In this document: one piece after another, positions 22,186 to 33,089 of the stretch
How the letters are laid out: each line of letters begins with the position of its first letter
Numbering within the stretch: the stretch's first letter is position 1
Assembly (NCBI RefSeq): GCF_042767895.1
Contig: NC_091590.1
Coordinates: 1,273,064 to 1,337,063 of the forward strand
Source of the DNA: Penaeus vannamei
Lineage: Eukaryota > Arthropoda > Malacostraca > Decapoda > Penaeidae
Reading direction: 5' to 3'
Length of the DNA: 64,000 nt
Translations under genes and position numbers: made by a program
The notes under the pieces: generated by a model
What the model was told of the DNA's origin: nothing
The model's database searches: none
Seen by the model: the letters and a program-made list of their open reading frames with translations, nothing else

Positions 22186-22925
22186 ATGGACCCCACGATT
22201 AAAAAGAAATCTCCTGTTCGACTCCTTCCCGACTTGGTTCCTGCCTTTCGTGCTTTTGAGGATTTGCCATCGTCACAGCCAACGGTAGAATCAACGTTTC
22301 CTCTCAGACTGCCTTGAGGGGCAAGTGCTCCCTTCCTCGATCTGCAATCTCCTGAAGCACTCACATGAAGGACCTCCTTTTCCGGATTATGCTCGTCCCC
22401 TCTTCCTTGAACGGATCCGCGCTGGTAGGAGGGATGTCAAGCAGGCCTACTATCGCTCAAGGGTTCGTTCTGACCTGAAGGAACAGCTCCATGGCCACGT
22501 CTTCCAGCTCATAGCCGACGTGGCCCACGATTCTTCCCAGCTCACCACCACCCATGTCCGCTCTCTCACCCAGAAACTCTCCAACCAAACCTCCTGTAGT
22601 CCCTGGTCCTGTTTCTCCCTCACCGACAATGTTACCATCCTTTCCTCGCTGTCCTTGACCTCTCACCAATAACAGCTCCTTGGCTTCGGTCTTTCTTTTG
22701 CACTCGGCCCTCTCCTCCTTACCTCCACTGACATTATCTCTTCCTTTGACCGTTTCATCTCCACCCATAGAAACTCCTTGCCTGATGTCTCCCTCCTTCA
22801 TGGGGCCTTCCTCCCGGCCCTCGAGTCCCTCCTTCACCCCAACCCTTCCATTCCCAGGCGTTACCGAGAGGCCCTTCACAGCCTACTCAGGGAGGATGTC
22901 ACCATTTTGCCTTCTGACAAAGGAA
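22186..22925 (+). pseudogene. Penelope-like group A, RT N-terminal half (copy 3)
   Basis: Starts ATGGACCCCACG. The frame is broken near 22315 and 22670. It runs to VTILPSDKGS, then leaves the family for unrelated sequence instead of PolB. Confidence 0.7.
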
Positions 22926-23230
22926 GTCGGTGGAGTTCCCAGGCTAGACACGGTGTATGAAGATCGTGTGAGGGTAATAATCAATGGCCGAGAAAAGATG
23001 GACAAAGAGCTAAGAAAAAAAAAAACAAAAAAACAGGGGGCTTTGACGCATAGCCCTTCGTAGGCTTATCCTGGCGACAAAGAATTAGCTGGCGCCCAAT
23101 GCTACCCTCTCCTCTGAGGACTAGTATTTTGTTTTTTAAAGGGGGACCAGATGCCTATATGAACTTCGAGGAAAATCAACCTCGAAATTCAATAAAGTGT
23201 AAGGTAAGGAACCAGAAAGTTATGTTGGTC

Positions 23231-23232
<2 letters not shown>
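22926..23232 (+). other. Unassigned fragment with a retroelement-like 3' end
   Basis: Contains VYEDRVRVIINGREKMDKEL and, 250 bases on, AATAAAGTG. About 45 bases (TGTATGAAGATCGTRTGAGG and following) recur at 60076-60115, so this is part of a dispersed repeat. Family not recognised. Confidence 0.4.
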
Positions 23233-23323
<91 letters not shown>

Positions 23324-23330
23324 ATTTATT

Positions 23331-23363
<33 letters not shown>

Positions 23364-23398
23364 ATTTATATATATTTATATATATATATATATAATAT

Positions 23399-23460
<62 letters not shown>
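23233..23460. repeat. Poly(A), (TA)n and (AAT)n microsatellite
   Basis: A run of about 29 A is followed by alternating TA with AATAAT interruptions, ending at the 5' end of a PLE-B copy. A (TA)n also precedes the PLE-B copy at 43460. Confidence 0.95.
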
Positions 23461-23461
<1 letters not shown>

Positions 23462-24438
23462 ACTGCACTGTACATTGTCACCTGAACATAAGAGTGCATT
23501 TATTTCTAAACTATAATCTGAAGGTATTTCTTATATATCTTGATTTCCATTGCTCCGATTTTAAAGATTATAATATCCACTATTACCCCGCACACAGCAA
23601 TAAAACGAAATCTGGTGTTGTAATTGGGTTCTTACTCCGGCCACTGAGGATTTGCAGCCCTGAGTTCCTAGAGAGTGAAGTTACTTGTGTAATTAATTCT
23701 TTCATGAAACACAAATACCCCAAAGGTCTCCTGCTGAACCTCAGAAAAAAGACGAATAACGAACATACAAGATCCAACCCTGCAATACCTTCTAATTTTC
23801 TCATATTACCTCCAAGTAATCTCTCCCAGACGGTCAGCAAATACTTTGACAATACAATGAACATCGCCAGCACATCCGGGGAAAAGATACATGACCTCAT
23901 ACAAGAAAAGAAAAAGAAAAGCAACCCCAACTGTGCGGTATATCGCATACCCTGCAGCTGTTGCGATAAGGCATACTATGGTGAAACGGGACGAGGTTTC
24001 AACACCAGGATCAACGAACATCGAGCCGACGTCCGTCACCATAGAACTTCCAACAACATGGTGGTTCATGTAGATGAAGCTAGGCATATACCGAACTGGA
24101 AAGAAGCTGAAATAATCCATGAAGGATTAAGCAAATACAAAAAGGAAGGTCATAGAAGCTGCATACATTGCGACAGAAAAATATGAACACTGCATCGGGT
24201 AGATTCATACTTTCCAAGATCGCGGCAGCAATTATGAGTACAACGAGAGCGAGGTCACGGTCATCAGGTGATTCATCAGCTCCTATGTAATATAAATATG
24301 CTGTGTATTCTCCCAAATGTATGTATTTCTGATTAAGATAATCGAAACCGGTAAAATACATTTCTTGTATTGTGAAGATATTCGTTCATAGCTTTCCACA
24401 CGTGTCAACATGAATACGGTTCATACTGACAAAGATAA
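23461..24438 (+). mobile_element. Penelope-like group B, longest intact C-terminal ORF (copy 5)
   Basis: One uninterrupted frame (23494-24186, 230 codons) covers the end of the reverse transcriptase (HYYPAHSNKTKSGVVIGFLL; LRICSPEFLESEV), the connector (FLILPPSNLSQTVSKYF), and a complete GIY-YIG-type endonuclease: YRIPCSCCDKAYYGETG, then RGFNTRINEHRADVRHH and a Cys/His end (SCIHCDRK). The start codon is not real, because the element is 5'-truncated at the microsatellite. The RT palm is absent, so it could not move by itself. The 3' UTR runs to 24438. Confidence 0.85.
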
Positions 24439-24461
24439 GATTTTTGTATAGAAACTTTAGA

Positions 24462-24533
24462 ATGCCTCGGTGTAAGCCTGATTTTGTAAAAATTCACTTA
24501 GTAAAGGGGAATGTGAGCGAGTTTTGATGGTAG
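24462..24533 (+). pseudogene. Cys4 micro-ORF, frameshifted variant (copy 5)
   Basis: Identical in kind to 21111: MPRCKPDF opening and a TGA after VSEF. Confidence 0.5.
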
Positions 24534-24867
24534 GTAATTAACAGACCCTACCCCCCCCTCCTCCTCTCCTCTATACATTTTCGGAGTCGGGAATGGTGGA
24601 AGGAACTACTGAATCTCTGATCATGTCGCAAAAAGGGCGGTCGAATCTGAAGGGCGACTTTCTCAAGCATACCAAGATAGACTACATTTACTAAGGGTAT
24701 CTCGCTTCCAGGTACATTTCTATGAGTTAATCGTATAAAAACTTGTTTGGCTTTCATTATATGAACATTTGTGATATTTTGTGTTTTTAAATGTTGATGG
24801 GGAATCAATAAGTATTACTTATTCAAAGGTGTTACTGTTCGAAGTACAATCGCCATTTTTCATTGGG

Positions 24868-25514
24868 ATGGATCTTTGAACGAATTCAACCTTTGCAAAG
24901 GTGAGTATCTGAAGCCTTGAATTTTATTAGACCTACGTATTTTTACGTAGCTTTTGAGGACGGTACCGATGCCTGCGTTACTGTCTTGCATAAACAGTGC
25001 GCGCATTCACAATCAGCATTATCCCCGAGAAAAAGAAGGGTGCTCGGATCGTCATTCTCTCCGGTGGAAGCCAGCACCTCCCGGATGGCAGCGGAGAGAG
25101 CTGGCACTTTCGGGGAACCAGAGGAGAGAACAGACCCACCATTGCCTGTACACCGAGGTGTGTCACCCTGTTACATACCCCCTGAGAGGGTCGAGCCCTG
25201 CTCTCGCGTTGTTTTGCCTGCCGTGAGCCCCACCTCGCCTGCATACCATCCCGCGGGAAATAGCGAAGCTATTCCGCTTGTGGACATTTCGAGCGATAAT
25301 GAAGAGGAGATTGGGGTGGCTGCGGAAGGATGTTCCCCTCCTGTATCGCCGTCTCTTTCAGATGAAAGCCCACTCATAGAAATTTCAAGTGGCGATTCTA
25401 TCCAAATTATATCCCCTTGTGCATCGCCCACACTGAATTTGGGTCTAACAAAATAAGCCTGATGAGGACAATCTATCCCAAGCGACAGATCTATCCTTCT
25501 GGGGGTCCCCATAG
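24868..25514 (+). pseudogene. FW-tail / SIM-like protein gene, broken (unit 4)
   Basis: Exon 1 24868-24900 has the codon-4 nonsense. Exon 2 begins at 24951 and stays open for about 170 codons from AFEDGTDACVTVLHKQC through PRKRRVLGSS, VDISSDNEEE and IEISSGDSIQIISP. It ends LTK-TAA from the shared 2-base deletion; the FWGSP tail follows out of frame (stop 25512). AATAAA at 25568. Confidence 0.7.
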
Positions 25515-25567
25515 AATAATGTGTGTTTCTAAGAATGTATTATTATTTTTCTTTGCATGTTAATAAG

Positions 25568-25573
25568 AATAAA
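25568..25573 (+). terminator. Poly(A) signal of unit-4 FW-tail gene
   Basis: AATAAAGACATTGAGTACAT, 54 bases after the tail stop. Confidence 0.55.
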
Positions 25574-26083
25574 GACATTGAGTACATCGAATTTTATATT
25601 CCTTTCTGCTGAACTCTATACTTATAAACGAGGTGCTTTTCGATTGTGGGGAACAAACTGAATATCTGATTAATTAGTCTGTACCTGACTGCTGAGGGGA
25701 TAACTATTATTGAGATGTTTTAAGGTAATGTAGGCCGTTCTGCATGTTCAAACAAGATGAATAGACGCTATTATTGATTTTATTAATGTGGTCGTTCGCT
25801 GACCTGACTCACATCGGTAATGACTTATTTTGGCACGTGACCTGGAGGGCGGTGGGAATGAAGGGGTGGGGACTTGGGGTGGTTGGGGAGGGGTGGGGAC
25901 TTGGGGTGGTTGGGGAGGGGGGGGGGGGGACACCCGTTTGGTGTGCGTATTCCTATCAGTCACGGTTACTGATTTCCCGTAATCGATTATGATAATTCCG
26001 GAAGTCAGTAGGTCACTTCCTGTTATGACACGTCAGGTATGTCCATAACAGGATAGGAGGATAGCCATAGGGCCTAACTCAAT

Positions 26084-26133
26084 ATGTCTGACGAAGACCA
26101 TCTATCACAGGCGACAGATTTTGGGGGTCTATA
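26084..26133 (+). pseudogene. Second FW-tail paralogue mini-ORF, tail lost (unit 4)
   Basis: MSDEDHLSQATDFGGL then TAG: deletions remove the FW residues. AATAAA at 26211. Confidence 0.45.
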
Positions 26134-26399
26134 GTATGGTTTCTGTGCATTTGCATGTGTTACATTATTTTATAAGTGTATTATTGATATTTTTCTTGTA
26201 TGCGAATACAAATAAAGACATTGAGTACAACGAATTTTATAATCCTTTCCACTGAATTCTCTGCTTATAAACGAAGTGCTTTTTGACGATGAGGAACAAG
26301 CTGTAAATGTTTGATTAATTAACGTCTATACCTGACTGCAGAGGATGACATTATTATTGAGGTTTTAAGGAAATGTAGGTCAAGTTACACGTTCAAACA

Positions 26400-26640
26400 T
26401 GGTAGAAAAACCCACAATGCCCAAACTAGATTTATTGAAGAAAGTGAGTCTTGGAATCGTCCTCGACCTCCCTTCGTTCCCGTTCTCCTGTCCTCACCTG
26501 CCCCGTGTTCCCGAGTGCTTCTCCCTCGTATACTGCTTCCTCTCCCTTTCCTCCTCAGACCCGAAGATGGAATCGAGGACGATTCCGAAATTGACACTTT
26601 CTTCAATAAATCTAGTTAGTGCATTGTGGGTTTTCTACCA
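26400..26640. repeat. Best-preserved long hairpin upstream of PLE-A (unit 4)
   Basis: Left arm 26400-26466 is complementary, with few mismatches, to right arm 26574-26640. The arms share GGTAGAAAA(A)CCCACAATGC, TAGATTTATTGAAGAAAGTG and GGAATCGTCCTCGA. The 107-base loop is almost pure pyrimidine on the + strand and contains a textbook 3' splice site (CCCTTTCCTCCTCAG at 26544-26558). It could be the structured 5' leader of PLE-A or a foldback insertion. Confidence 0.75.
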
Positions 26641-26667
26641 TAGCATCAACACTGTTTTCCATTCATC

Positions 26668-27487
26668 ATGGACCCCACGGTTAAAAGAAATCTCCTGATC
26701 CTGTTTACCTCCTTCTCCGCCTTGGTTCCTGCCTTTCGTGCTTTTGAGGCTTCTGATATCGCCACGACCAGACGGAAGAATCAACTTCGTTTCCTCAGAG
26801 ACTGCCTTGAGGAGCAGGTGCTCCCTTCCTTGATCTGCAATCTCCTCAAGCACTTGGATGAAGGATCTGCCTTTCTGGATTATGCTCGTTCCCTCCTTGA
26901 ACGGATCCGCGCTGGTAGGAGGGATGTCGAGCATGCCTACTATCGCTCGAGGGTGCGTTCTGACCTGAAGAAACAGCTCCATGGCCACGTCTTCCAACTC
27001 CTAGCCGACGTGGCCCACGATTCTTCCCGGTTCTTCACCACCCATGTCCGCTCTCTCACCCAGAAACTCTCCAACCTCACCTCCTGTACTCCCTGGTCCT
27101 GCTTCTCCCTCACCAGTGCTGTTACCAACCTTTCCTCCCTATCCTTGACCCCTCACAATTCTTTGGCTTCGGTCTTTCCTTTGCTCTACGCTCTCCCCCT
27201 TTTACCTCCATTATTTCTTCCTTCGACCACTTCATCTCCACCCATAGGAACTCTGCCTGATGTCTCCCTCCTTCATGGGGTCTTCCTCTCGGCTCTCGGG
27301 TTAATCCTTCATCCCAACCCTTCCATTCCCAGGCGTTACCGAGAGGCCCTTCGCAGCCTGCTCAGGGAGGATGTCACCATTTTGCCTTCTGACAGGCCTA
27401 GGACCTGTTAGATGACGCTTCCACCTATGCCCCCTGACCAGTGACCCCTGGGAATGTATTGCTGCTACCTTCCACCATCGTTTAAAA
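26668..27487 (+). pseudogene. Penelope-like group A, longest N-terminal frame (copy 4)
   Basis: Open from ATG 26668 to 27411 (247 codons), the clearest view of the family's N-terminus: basic start MDPTVKR, VPAFRAFEAS, LRDCLEEQVLPSLICNLL, RAGRRDVEHAYYRSRV, HGHVFQLLADVAHDSSRF, and PSIPRRYREALRSL leading to ILPSD. A small deletion around 27170 shifts part of the middle. It ends at the fixed PolB junction. The RT core is lacking. Confidence 0.75.
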
Positions 27488-28445
27488 GAGTTGATGGACA
27501 AGACCGATGGAGGGGAGAGATGTATAGCACCTCACAAAGCCTGTGCCTACAGCTATATCATAATAGACAGACAAGGTGTAGTAGATAGTTTTCTATATCA
27601 AGGTGCTCTCGCTGCCACGCATTTTGTTGAGAATCAGCGTGGACATGAAACTTTTAAGAAGACCAAAAGTGTGAGCTGTGCAACCAAAAAATTCCCCACA
27701 ACAAAAATACAGACACCACGACCATACTAAAGATCGGATGAATTATATTGATGTCTATTACACTCGCTGTAACCTCCAGATGAAAAATCATTGCATAACA
27801 ATCCCCTGTCTGGCTCAATCACTTACCTCGGACCGATTCTGAAAGAAATGCAAGCTAACACAAAACTAAACATCTTTGTGAAACAGGGGCTTCGATATTA
27901 CTCTGTGGAACTAAACAACCTGAAATTCCTCGATAGCTCGGCTTTTATGAACACAGGTCTGAGCTCTCTCTCGCCAAAACTCATAATGAAAGCAACCGCT
28001 CACTCAGGTACTCCAAACATATCTTGCACCATTTGTCAGACGAAGCCCGGTCATTGCTAACGGGAAAGGGTGTTTTTCCGTACGAGTTCTTGGATGACCT
28101 GAAAAAGCTCAAAGACACCAGCCTCCCTCCCAACGAAAAGATTTATAGCTCCCACACAGGTGAGACGGTTACGGAGGAGTATGCTCCTTCACTAAGTCTC
28201 GAATGCAGCCGGGTGTCGTACTTTAGGTGATTATTTAGAGTGCTACCTGAGGACGGATGTGGGTTTGCTAGCCGATGTGATTATGAAGTGGAGGTCTATG
28301 CTTGCTGAAAAGTACAATCTGGATCTAGTTAACTATGACAGCCTTCCCGGGTATGCAAATTCCTAAAAATGACAAAAACAAACCTTGAGCTTATATCCGA
28401 TCCAGAATTAGCTCTCAAAACTGAGCAATCTGTGAGAGGACTGAC
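27488..28445 (+). pseudogene. Polinton-like PolB, N-terminal fragment (copy 3)
   Basis: Near twin of copy 2, including the SRVSYFR frameshift, the PGYAN deletion and the GGACTGACGA truncation, so the two are products of one segmental duplication. Confidence 0.75.
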
Positions 28446-28622
28446 GACCGTCACCACAAGACTTACAACGCCATGGTGGTTCATGAAGATGAAGCTGGAC
28501 ATCTACCGAACTGGTAGTTGAAGTTATCCATGAAGGATTGAACAAACAAAAGTGGTCATGGAAACTGCATACATCGCGACAGAGAATAATATAGACACCG
28601 CAGTGGGCAGATTTGTGCTATA
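28446..28622 (+). pseudogene. PLE-B endonuclease remnant (duplicate)
   Basis: Twin of 16021-16198. Confidence 0.6.
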
Positions 28623-28646
28623 CACCACTCATCTCACGATGAGTGG
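28623..28646. repeat. Perfect 10-bp stem-loop (duplicate)
   Basis: Identical to 16199-16222: ACCACTCATC / GATGAGTGGT around TCAC. The tRNA-like boxes follow at 28731-28777. Confidence 0.85.
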
Positions 28647-28784
28647 TGGGTGGATTGCCCCCTCTCCAGGATTTTTTTCCCCACAAGATGCAGAGTGTCA
28701 AGAATCGACGTTGTTTCCTGATGGACTGCTTGGCTGAGTAAACGTTGCCACCTTCAGCTCCGAGCCAGTTCAAATCCGGCAAGC

Positions 28785-29200
28785 CCTGATGGAGCTTGGG
28801 TCTTCCTTCTGGAGGCCATTGGGACCCTGCAACATCGACTCTACGACCTCCGGAACGAGCTCGAGGCCGAACACCTTCCCCATGGGCTGGTCCTTCAATT
28901 ACAACATAAGATCAGACTCTGCGGCATTTTCTAATTTTCTTATATTGCCACCACGTAACGTTTCCCATGTGATTAGCAGATACTTCAGCAACAGTGAAAA
29001 TCGCCAGCACATCCGGTGAAAAGATACATGACATAATACGAGACAGGAAGCAGCCGAAAAACAATCCCAACAGTGCAGTATATCGCATACTCTGCACCAG
29101 TTGCGATAAGGCATATTTTGGTGAGACGGGACTTAAATTCGACGCCAAAATACTAGTAAAAGGAAGATAGGAACACAAAACATGGCTGTTATTACGGCTT
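28785..29200 (+). pseudogene. PLE-B-like fragments with GIY-YIG start
   Basis: As 16360-16745, but with about 125 bases deleted after FNYN. It then continues further, into NSAVYRILCTSCDKAYFGETG, a GIY-YIG signature diverged from the other copies. The frame decays after 29140. Confidence 0.6.
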
Positions 29201-29460
29201 GGCAACTCGGTCTCGAAACGAACACAAACAAAAGGTTATACGCTCACATATCAGTACACAAAGTATACCAATATAGACAGGAGGCGTATATGAAGGAATT
29301 CATTCAGCGGAATAGTGATTTTCATCGTCAGGAAACTTCCAAACAGGAGTAGTCAATGATGAATCTGTAATAACGCTTTGTTTGGAAAGACACTATTGCA
29401 AAAAGAAACGAGTGGGCTCGCTGGTCAACTCAGCCCATATATACTTTTAATGCTTTGTAT
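29200..29460. other. No recognisable feature
   Basis: AT-rich sequence between a PLE fragment and the long inverted-repeat element; only short open frames and no motif recognised. Confidence 0.5.
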
Positions 29461-29499
29461 TCTGTCTTTTTATATTTTCGTGTTTTTATATTGTTTTGT

Positions 29500-31065
29500 C
29501 TTTTATTTTATTTATTTTTTTATTATAGCCTTTTCTTATTCATATTGACTTTTTCTTTTTTTGTATTCTTACTTATCTCAGATCATACATCAATATTGAG
29601 AGGGAACAAAAAAAATATTTACCCCCCCCCAAAAAAAAAAAAATAGTATAAAGTACAATAAAACATTTCGTTAGTATAAAGTATAATAAAACAGTTATTA
29701 TGCACTTTACGGACACGTCTCACGTTCAGATCTATGTGAATTCAGAAGAGTTAATCCTCGTTTCTTGCTTGTTCGCGATCGCCGTTTTTTTTCACGGGCC
29801 TCTTCGAAATTTCTCATAGTGAGCACTTCTTCCCAGCCTGCTCTCACGTCGTCTTCCTCTGCTTCTTTCTCTCATTTCGCTCTTCCCTGGCTTTTTTCTT
29901 CCTCGTTCTCTTCTTCCACCCGCGCTGCTTCCTCGGCGAAAAGGTCGTTCTCACCGTCGCTAAAATTATAGTCAAATGTGAGTGCTCTGCCTCGTCATTT
30001 GTTGCTGGGGGAGGTTCTCTATCCTCTCTTTCCATCTCCTCCTCCTTCCTTCATTTTCTCCTATTCCTCTTCGGAAGATGATTCTATAATAACTGTCTCA
30101 TCATCATCGTCTTTTTATGTATTCATGACTTCGATCCCACTGATGTTTGGAGAATTCGCACTGGGCAGAGGAGTTGAAGTACGTTGCACTCGCTCTCGCT
30201 TTTGCCGCGCCATGGATATCCCGTCTAGTATCATGAGGTTCTCTTTCTCTTCGCCTTTTTCAAGTGTTTCTCAGTTGATAAATTCGGCCCATTTCATCGA
30301 CGGGGTTTGCAGGACGACTCGCCACGATACTAGGGGCCTTCACCCCTAGTAAGGACTCCAGCTTTTCTCAGAGTCGTCCTATTTCGGGGCAGAGGACGAG
30401 CAGCCACATATATTGTGTCCCAAACCCTGTCCCCGCAGGAGACCCTATTCGGCGCAGTCGGGAGAGGCACCTCCTATGAAGGATAGCACCTGAAGGGTAT
30501 CTGAAGCGGTTGCGATCGCTTTTGCCCTGTCACTCGTATCACCAAAGGATCAATAGCACTCCCACCCAGCCCTATATTTCAACGGTGGACCAGGCTGACA
30601 TTTAGTATACAGTATCACGATAACGGGAGGAAGGACACTGATCACCCTCCTCATTAAACTGGTGCAAGACCGAAATGTCTCCCAAATTGGCACATTTCAG
30701 GGCGAATTAGCGTCCATCGATCACACGACACCTCTCTCTTTCTTCCACAGCAGCATAGGTCTAGAAGTCTGATGTCGGACCATATGAAATAGGAACTGAA
30801 TTTATCAACAGAAATAAGCAAGAAAGGAAAATGAAGAACTCTTCAGAATTCACAGATCCAAAGCTAAGACGTGCATAATTAAACATCTTTATTGTACTTT
30901 ATACTAACAAAATGTTATATTTGTGGTTGTTCTTTTGTTCTAATAAAAATAAGAATTTTTTTCCCTCTCAATACTGATGTGTGATCTGAAAATACAAAAA
31001 ATAAAAATAAAAAGTCAATATAAATAAGAAAAGACGATTTAAATAAATAAATAAATGATAAATAA
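29500..31065. mobile_element. DNA element with terminal inverted repeats of about 230-260 bp
   Basis: The left arm (about 29500-29757) and right arm (about 30838-31065) are imperfect reverse complements. Shared blocks include TCTTTTCTTATTYATATTGA, CAGATCAYACATCARTATTG, GTTAGTATAAAGTAYAATAA and GTGAATTCWGAAGAG. The 1.1-kb interior has an acidic/basic reverse-strand frame (30035-29844, Lys/Arg/Glu-rich) and no transposase I can name, so it may be a non-autonomous foldback element. It is present only in the second copy of the segmental duplication. Confidence 0.7.

Positions 31066-31068
<3 letters not shown>

Positions 31069-31131
<63 letters not shown>
31069..31131. repeat. (TA)n microsatellite
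   Basis: About 31 TA units at the point where the two duplicated segments rejoin. Confidence 0.95.
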
Positions 31132-31132
<1 letters not shown>

Positions 31133-31135
<3 letters not shown>

Positions 31136-31790
31136 GACAGTATCTGGCAATGAGTAAGAGCAGAGTCGTTGGTTTGATCAGTGACATTAAAGTGCTAAAA
31201 TTTCGTGTCCAAAGTGATCTGTGATAGTGTTACATAAGAGAAAAAATCGTAAATGTATAGAACATATAATCCAACCAAAATAGAAATAATAATTCATCTG
31301 ATAACCTCAAGTTTATAAAATGTATTATCGGACCTTACGTACGCGGGTCTTTTAAACGAACAGGAGTGCCAGAAAGTGCCAACTAGGAATACTAGGACTC
31401 CTTACAGGGTTAGATTTCATAAGTTCATCGAGAGTTCAATATTCAGAACCAGTGAAAAGAAAAAAAAAAATAATTTCCTCACAGGAAAAGTATGCCAAAA
31501 TACGAAAGCATTAGGAAATGATAAGCAACACCTGTGCCACAGGTCGCCGAGCAACAGTGCCAACCGCGCGGGCATTTCAGTTTCCACTCAAGTAGATTTG
31601 CTAAGGAACAGTCAACGGCCAGTATGTAAGTACAGTACATCACAAAATCAGGTAAGTTAAAAATGGTTCCCATAAAGCGTAAAGTATCATCTGACATTCG
31701 ACAGAAGAAACGCCTGATTAATCAAATAATAATAAAGCATAATTCAAGCTTTGGCACCTCAGATGAGCGCCAGACGCCGACCCCATGACC
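31133..31790. other. Duplicate of 16747-17405
   Basis: Near-identical unassigned sequence; begins CGACAGTATCTGGCAATGAG exactly where the first copy resumes. Confidence 0.65.
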
Positions 31791-32003
31791 TGTGGTCAGC
31801 CGAGGCCGCACCCCGTTAGGCTTAACAACAGCTAAGGATTGCGACGCCGCTCCGAAAAATTGCCAGATACAAAATCACCCTTATAACTCCCTTTATCCCA
31901 AACCCCATCCTTACCCCCTCCAATACCATCCTAAATCCTCCCACACCACCCGCATCCTTCCCTCAATTCCTCTGTTGCAACACTACAATTTAAGGACATT
32001 ATA

Positions 32004-33060
32004 ATGCATGGGCTCTTTATAATGGAGTGCGTGTGTGCGCCTATGCAGACTGTTCATACGTTCGTGCGCGAGTATGAGCGCGTAGGCACGAAAGTGCGCA
32101 GATGCATATGTGCGCATGTACATGCGTATATATGTGTACAGGTTCATATGAGTGTAGGCGAGTTTAAATTCATGTGCGGATACATGGGTATGTATGCTGC
32201 TGTTGTCTACGTAAGGCTATAAGGTTCCATATAGCTTTGTGATAGAGTACATTATATATGGGTATGTTCTGTGCTTATACATGAGGGTATACATGGGTTT
32301 AAAGGCGTAAATATGCAAATTTGTACATATGGTGTATATATTCATGCATGAATGTGTACATTTACATGTGTATATAGGCATGTATATATGTGTATGTGTA
32401 TATAGGTATGTATAATGTGCGTGTTTATGTGTATGCGTGGGTGAATGTATAGGTAGACATATGTAGGTATTTATATGTGTATACGTAAAGGTATACGTAT
32501 ATAGGTGTGTGCAGGATGTAGGAAGGTGGATAAATAATTAAGTATATGTATGTATGTAAGTACGTATGTATGTACGTAGAGGTAGTTATATGTAAAGCAA
32601 GTACAGATATATACACATATGTAAAGGGGGGGGGGGGGGGCACTAGTGTATGCTGCAAATGTATGTGCTCATATACGGATGCGTGAGCACATGCAGGGAT
32701 AGATACATGCGTATGTATAATGATAGGTAGGTTTGCGAGGTATGCAAAAAGGGGTGTTTACATATACACGGGTGACTACACACTCATGTATACTCACTCA
32801 CTTATCAATAACATATAACAAGCGCATAAACGGACAGGCGATGTGAACATATGACTAGGTCAGACTATGATGGACATGTATGTAGTTATTTATAACGTAA
32901 GAATAAGTATCCATATCCATAAGCATAGATACAAGAATAAATGTGTATGCTTGCATATGCATATGCGTGGGAATGAGCATATGCGTAGTACTTAGAGCAT
33001 GTGCGGGAATGAATATGTCTGCATCAGGTGCACATACGCACAAATTAAGTTAATAAATAA
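32004..33060. repeat. TG/TA-rich low-complexity tract (duplicate)
   Basis: Counterpart of 17640-18600, with a G13 run at 32628. No gene. Confidence 0.8.
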
Positions 33061-33089
33061 AATAAAATAAAACATATATGCACTTCTGA

